Of a stretch of 64,000 bases of DNA, positions 62,512 to 64,000 are shown one piece after another. The first letter of the stretch is position 1. Each line of letters opens with the position of its first letter. The DNA comes from Bacteroidales bacterium (GTDB lineage: Bacteria; Bacteroidota; Bacteroidia; Bacteroidales; JAQUTK01), in the NCBI GenBank assembly GCA_028709785.1, contig JAQUTK010000008.1:1-64000 (forward strand). Reading direction: 5' to 3'. The translations under genes and the position numbers were made by a program. The notes under the pieces are model-generated. The model saw nothing but the letters and a program-made list of their open reading frames with translations. It did not search any database and was not told the origin of the DNA.

Positions 62512-64000
62512 ATGAAAATACGGAAGTTAATCAACGGATTCCTTGCGCTCGGACTTGCCGGTGCACTATTGTTGTTGTCAGATCTTGAAAACCGCGTGCG
62601 CTCTCAGGATGCTAAAGAGGAGTCGAAAGAGGAAGGTGGACTGCATGCTGTAAAAGGACGTACCTACAAAATCGGAATGACATACTTTGCTCCGGATGCC
62701 ACGATGGAGGCCGGATTAGTCGGCTTGTGGGACGGATTGAAAGAGTTGGGATTTGTCGAAGACAGCAATCTGACGGTCATCCGGCAACATGCCAACGGCG
62801 AAATGGCAAACCTGCAACCGATCCATCTGAACATGGACAATGAAGATATTGATCTTATTCTGATCAATACGACTCCTGCCATCACTGCAGCCGTATCTAC
62901 GGTCAAAAAACATCCAATGGTATTCACTATGACCTATACGCCACTGGAAGCCGGTGCCGGAAAAAGCTATACGGATCATCTTCCCAACATTACCGGAGTC
63001 GGCTCCTTCCCTCCTGTGGAAAAGACATTTGACTTCATCCGCGATGTTTTTCCCAATGTAAAGCGCATCGGCACAGTGTATAACTCTTCGGAGATCAACT
63101 CAGTGAAGGTGGTTGAAAAAGCCCGTGAATACATCAAAGATAAAGGAATCACACTGATTGAAAACACCGTAGTAAACACGTCTGAAGTATATCAGGCAAC
63201 CTATGCGCTTTGTCTTAAGAACATTGATGTAGTGTGGGTCACCGGCGATAACACCGCCTTGCAGTCCATGCCCGGTATTGTAAAAGTGTGCAGGGATAAT
63301 AAGATACCTCTTATCCTTAATGATGTGGATTATGTACAGCAGGGCGCTCTGGCCGCCGTGGGTATCGGATGGTATGCGACAGGAAAACATACCGCACCCT
63401 TTGTGGCTAAGGTTCTGAATGGAGAGAGTCCGGCAAACATTGATATCGAAAACTATGTGGAAGAGGATATCACACTCAATCAGGAAGTAGCCAAAACGCT
63501 TGGTATTACGTTTCCTGAGAAATACACCCTCATGAAAAAGAAGAAAGCAAAAAGAGAACAACCTCTGAAACTCTGCCTGATTCACTACGTGGATAGTCCG
63601 AATTCTGAGAATGTGGAAAAGGGAGTCCGCGACGAACTGAAGCGACAGGGAATGATGGAAGGAACTGATTTCACGATGAAGACATTCAATGCGCAAGGAG
63701 ACAATGCAACGCTCAACAGCATCACCGAGTCTGTGGCTGGAGAAAAGTGGGACCTTATTTTTGCCTCTTCTACTCCTACCATACAGTCTCTGGCAAAAAA
63801 GATAAAGAATATACCGATTGTTTTTTCCAATGTGGGTGATCCTGTCAAAGCTGGACTTGGTAACTCATTTACCGATCATTTGCCCAATATGACGGGTGTA
63901 TCCACCATGAGTGATTTTGACGGATTAGTCAACCTGGTGATTGAATCTGTACCCGGTGTCAAAACCATCGGAACGGTCTTCACTCCCAACGAAGTAAACT
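62512..64000 (+). CDS. tandem ABC-type substrate-binding protein (two ABC_sub_bind domains), 3' part missing
   Basis: The frame starts at ATG 62512 and stays open for 496 codons to the window edge. The N-terminus (MKIRKLINGFLALGLAGALL) is a signal peptide or anchor. The first PF04392-like domain (about 50-340) contains YKIGMTYFAPDATMEAGLVG, ITGVGSFPPVEKTFDFI and VWVTGDNTALQSM. A second begins at about 350 (LKLCLIHYVDSPNSENVE) with PNMTGVSTMSDFDGLV. The repeated pattern shows a fused duplication. Single-domain relatives feed ABC importers for amino acids or sugars. This one lies 39 nt after the STAS gene and is probably cotranscribed with the signalling genes. Confidence 0.85.
   Translation, partial: MKIRKLINGFLALGLAGALLLLSDLENRVRSQDAKEESKEEGGLHAVKGRTYKIGMTYFAPDATMEAGLVGLWDGLKELGFVEDSNLTVIRQHANGEMANLQPIHLNMDNEDIDLILINTTPAITAAVSTVKKHPMVFTMTYTPLEAGAGKSYTDHLPNITGVGSFPPVEKTFDFIRDVFPNVKRIGTVYNSSEINSVKVVEKAREYIKDKGITLIENTVVNTSEVYQATYALCLKNIDVVWVTGDNTALQSMPGIVKVCRDNKIPLILNDVDYVQQGALAAVGIGWYATGKHTAPFVAKVLNGESPANIDIENYVEEDITLNQEVAKTLGITFPEKYTLMKKKKAKREQPLKLCLIHYVDSPNSENVEKGVRDELKRQGMMEGTDFTMKTFNAQGDNATLNSITESVAGEKWDLIFASSTPTIQSLAKKIKNIPIVFSNVGDPVKAGLGNSFTDHLPNMTGVSTMSDFDGLVNLVIESVPGVKTIGTVFTPNEVN

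Overview
The window looks like Bacteroidales chromosome. Promoters fit the Bacteroidetes -7 element TAnnTTTG, two exported proteins carry type IX secretion (T9SS) C-terminal tails, and there are BspA-type leucine-rich surface proteins, a GH97 enzyme, a DUF4373 protein and a his/lys biosynthesis block. Base composition looks moderate and even, with no prophage, integrase, transposase or CRISPR array. A genus cannot be named from the sequence alone.

Layout. 1-5.5 kb: a GH97 glycosidase cut by the left edge, a T9SS-secreted protein and a carboxyltransferase whose biotin-acceptor lysine is gone. 6.1-8.6 kb: a coupled operon of secreted glycerophosphodiesterase, ATP-grasp-like protein and T4 endonuclease V-type DNA glycosylase. 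8.6-13.9 kb: a BspA-type repeat protein and a 1489-residue CotH/lamin-tail/beta-helix T9SS protein. 14-22.8 kb: an OmpR-type two-component system, a PepSY-like periplasmic protein and an RND efflux operon (TolC, adaptor, pump) ending in a PAP2 phosphatase. The promoters of all three units carry the same operator box exactly 27 nt from their -7 element, so this looks like one self-regulated stress and efflux regulon. 22.8-26.8 kb: two more BspA-type proteins. 26.8-27.7 kb: a repeat-rich spacer bounded by inverted 48-nt repeats.

27.7-41 kb: an NtrC-type regulator and kinase followed by two paralogous MacB/FtsX-type permeases, a thioredoxin-fold protein between them, an ABC ATPase, a TolC and an HlyD adaptor. 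Each permease has a sigma-54-like promoter with an inverted repeat centred about 86 bp upstream of its -12 element, which ties the regulator to the exporter. A truncated third permease start is left between the copies. 41-49.4 kb: rarA, an AI-2E family membrane protein, fabD, a cytoplasmic GH13 enzyme, a SEC-C protein, a DUF4373 protein with a poly-Asp microsatellite, a DUF4143 ATPase and tRNA-Asp.

49.6-58.7 kb: hisH-hisA-hisF-hisIE-ftsE, then lysC-lysA-glycosyltransferase, an S33-type hydrolase and a double-GNAT protein. 58.8-64 kb: the least familiar unit, an NMT1-type substrate-binding protein, a Cache-HAMP-SpoIIE phosphatase, an RsbW-type kinase, an RsbV-type STAS protein and a tandem ABC-type binding protein running off the right edge. 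No transporter subunit is visible. It may be a partner-switching signalling system fed by periplasmic binding proteins.
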